20,448 nt of DNA from an uncultured Bdellovibrionales bacterium (GTDB lineage: Bacteria > Bdellovibrionota > FAC87 > UBA2466). Positions 19,699-20,448 of this stretch are shown here, one piece after another. Numbering within the stretch: the stretch's first letter is position 1; each line of letters opens with the position of its first letter. Under the pieces are notes generated by a model. That model saw only the letters and a program-made list of their open reading frames with translations, did no database searches and had not been told where the DNA came from. Where the stretch lies: positions 1 through 20,448 of the forward strand of contig CALCZU010000045.1 of assembly GCA_937903155.1 (NCBI GenBank), read 5' to 3'. The position numbers were made by a program, and so were the translations under genes.

Positions 19699-20448
19699 CT
19701 CGTCGTTCCAATTCTTGATTGAGTAAAGATAATTCGCGACTTGTTTGCCCTTGAATCGAAGAATTTTCAGAGGCTCTTCGAAATAAGTAAGGCATCATGA
19801 CTCGCACAGGTCCATACGGAACATATTTTGCGACATTATACTTTTGGGCAGCTAAATTATAGGTGAGATGATCACTCATCCCATAAAGTTGAGCGAAGTA
19901 AATGGTTTGGTCTGTAGAAGGCACCTGCTCTTTTTCCATTAGCTTTAAAAGTAATTCTGTCGACCGCTGGTTGTGCGTTCCCGCACAAATAGAAACATGG
20001 CTGCGACTCTCGAAACAAAGTTTGACCGCCTCATCAAAGGCGTTGTCCACTTCGGCTTTCGTTTCTAAGATCGGTGAACTTAAATTTCGCGCTGCGGCCC
20101 ACTCCCGCTCTTTCTCCATATAAGCGCCTCTAACGAGTTTTATTCCCAAAACAAAGTTTTCTCGTTTTGAGATTTCGACGAGTTCTTTTAAATTTTTAAG
20201 CCCGTCTTTACGATACATTTGAAGTGTGTTGTAGACGATTGCCTTTTTCTGATTGAATCTGCGCATGAATTCTAGAGCCATCGCATCGATCACGTCTTGA
20301 ATCCAAGTTTCTTCTCCGTCGACAAAGATCTTTACGTCCGCTTTGTATGCTTGTTGGCAGAGCGATTCGACACGAGCATGCACCCGTTTAAAAGCTTTTT
20401 CTTCCTCAGAAGATAGAGGCGCCTTCGATTGAACTTTTTCGATGAGGC
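19661..20448 (-). CDS. Proline dehydrogenase, N-terminus beyond window edge
   Basis: The last 262 codons of a gene whose frame stays open to the right edge; the GTG at 20383 is internal, not the start. Proline dehydrogenase oxidises proline to delta-1-pyrroline-5-carboxylate with FAD, passing electrons to the quinone pool. Seen here are KIFVDGEETWIQDVIDAMAL, then IVYNTLQMYRKDGL, GIKLVRGAYMEKER, ICAGTHNQRS, IYFAQLYGMSDHLT, YNVAKYVPYGPV and YLFRRASENSS. The last two are the substrate- and FAD-site blocks (Y-P-Y-G and R-R-x-x-E). The pattern is closer to the mitochondrial-type monofunctional enzyme than to the PutA core as I know them. The C-terminus is complete at a TAG, so there is no fused P5C dehydrogenase on that side. 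It overlaps the methyltransferase tail to tail by 38 nt. Confidence 0.92.
   Translation of the reverse strand, partial: LIEKVQSKAPLSSEEEKAFKRVHARVESLCQQAYKADVKIFVDGEETWIQDVIDAMALEFMRRFNQKKAIVYNTLQMYRKDGLKNLKELVEISKRENFVLGIKLVRGAYMEKEREWAAARNLSSPILETKAEVDNAFDEAVKLCFESRSHVSICAGTHNQRSTELLLKLMEKEQVPSTDQTIYFAQLYGMSDHLTYNLAAQKYNVAKYVPYGPVRVMMPYLFRRASENSSIQGQTSRELSLLNQELERRATSSHVPQSRGV

Overview
The window looks like chromosomal DNA of a Gram-negative bacterium. The dense gene packing, the mid-range GC, the many small Sec-exported orphan proteins and the mix of metabolic genes fit a Bdellovibrionota/Deltaproteobacteria-like genome. That assignment is inference from gene style and was not tested by search. 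No tRNA, rRNA, CRISPR array, insertion sequence or phage gene was seen, and no gene-free stretch exceeds about 260 bases.

Layout, left to right. (1) 1-2614, minus strand: a tight run of an exported ankyrin-repeat protein, an exported leucine-rich-repeat protein and a DUF1428 protein cut by the window edge. (2) 2615-2871: a dyad-rich intergenic region ahead of a small exported protein (2872-3243) with a clear terminator. (3) 3414-3827: a compact Arr-type rifampin ADP-ribosyltransferase, convergent with an exported orphan (3881-4555) across a 13-bp-stem hairpin. (4) 4763-7368, plus strand: an orphan, an alkyltransferase-like DNA-lesion-binding protein and a KefB/KefC-type K+/H+ antiporter, closed by a terminator; this looks like an electrophile/alkylation stress unit. 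(5) 7505-10237: an ATP-grasp protein that carries a signal peptide, an eight-cysteine exported miniprotein, another exported orphan, and a small YkgJ-type cysteine-cluster protein. (6) 10303-11869: NAD-type isocitrate dehydrogenase and a divergent YbaN-like (DUF454) membrane protein.

(7) 11861-19698 is the most interesting block. On the minus strand are two overlapping GT87-like polytopic glycosyltransferases, a small DUF1871-like protein, a zinc-ribbon methyltransferase, and a 725-residue fusion of a DUF455 ferritin-like diiron domain to an ATP-grasp ligase domain. Two more SAM methyltransferases run divergently on the plus strand, the first apparently starting at CTG behind a good promoter and Shine-Dalgarno. 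Together these suggest assembly and modification of an envelope glycan, lipid or peptide-like metabolite, but the product cannot be named from sequence. (8) 19661-20448, minus strand: the C-terminal part of a proline dehydrogenase, overlapping the last methyltransferase tail to tail.

Strongest candidates for something undescribed: the diiron/ATP-grasp fusion with its adjacent methyltransferase, and the ATP-grasp enzyme with an export signal. Many starts given here are internal to the longest open frame, chosen because a Shine-Dalgarno and a signal peptide both point to the internal ATG.
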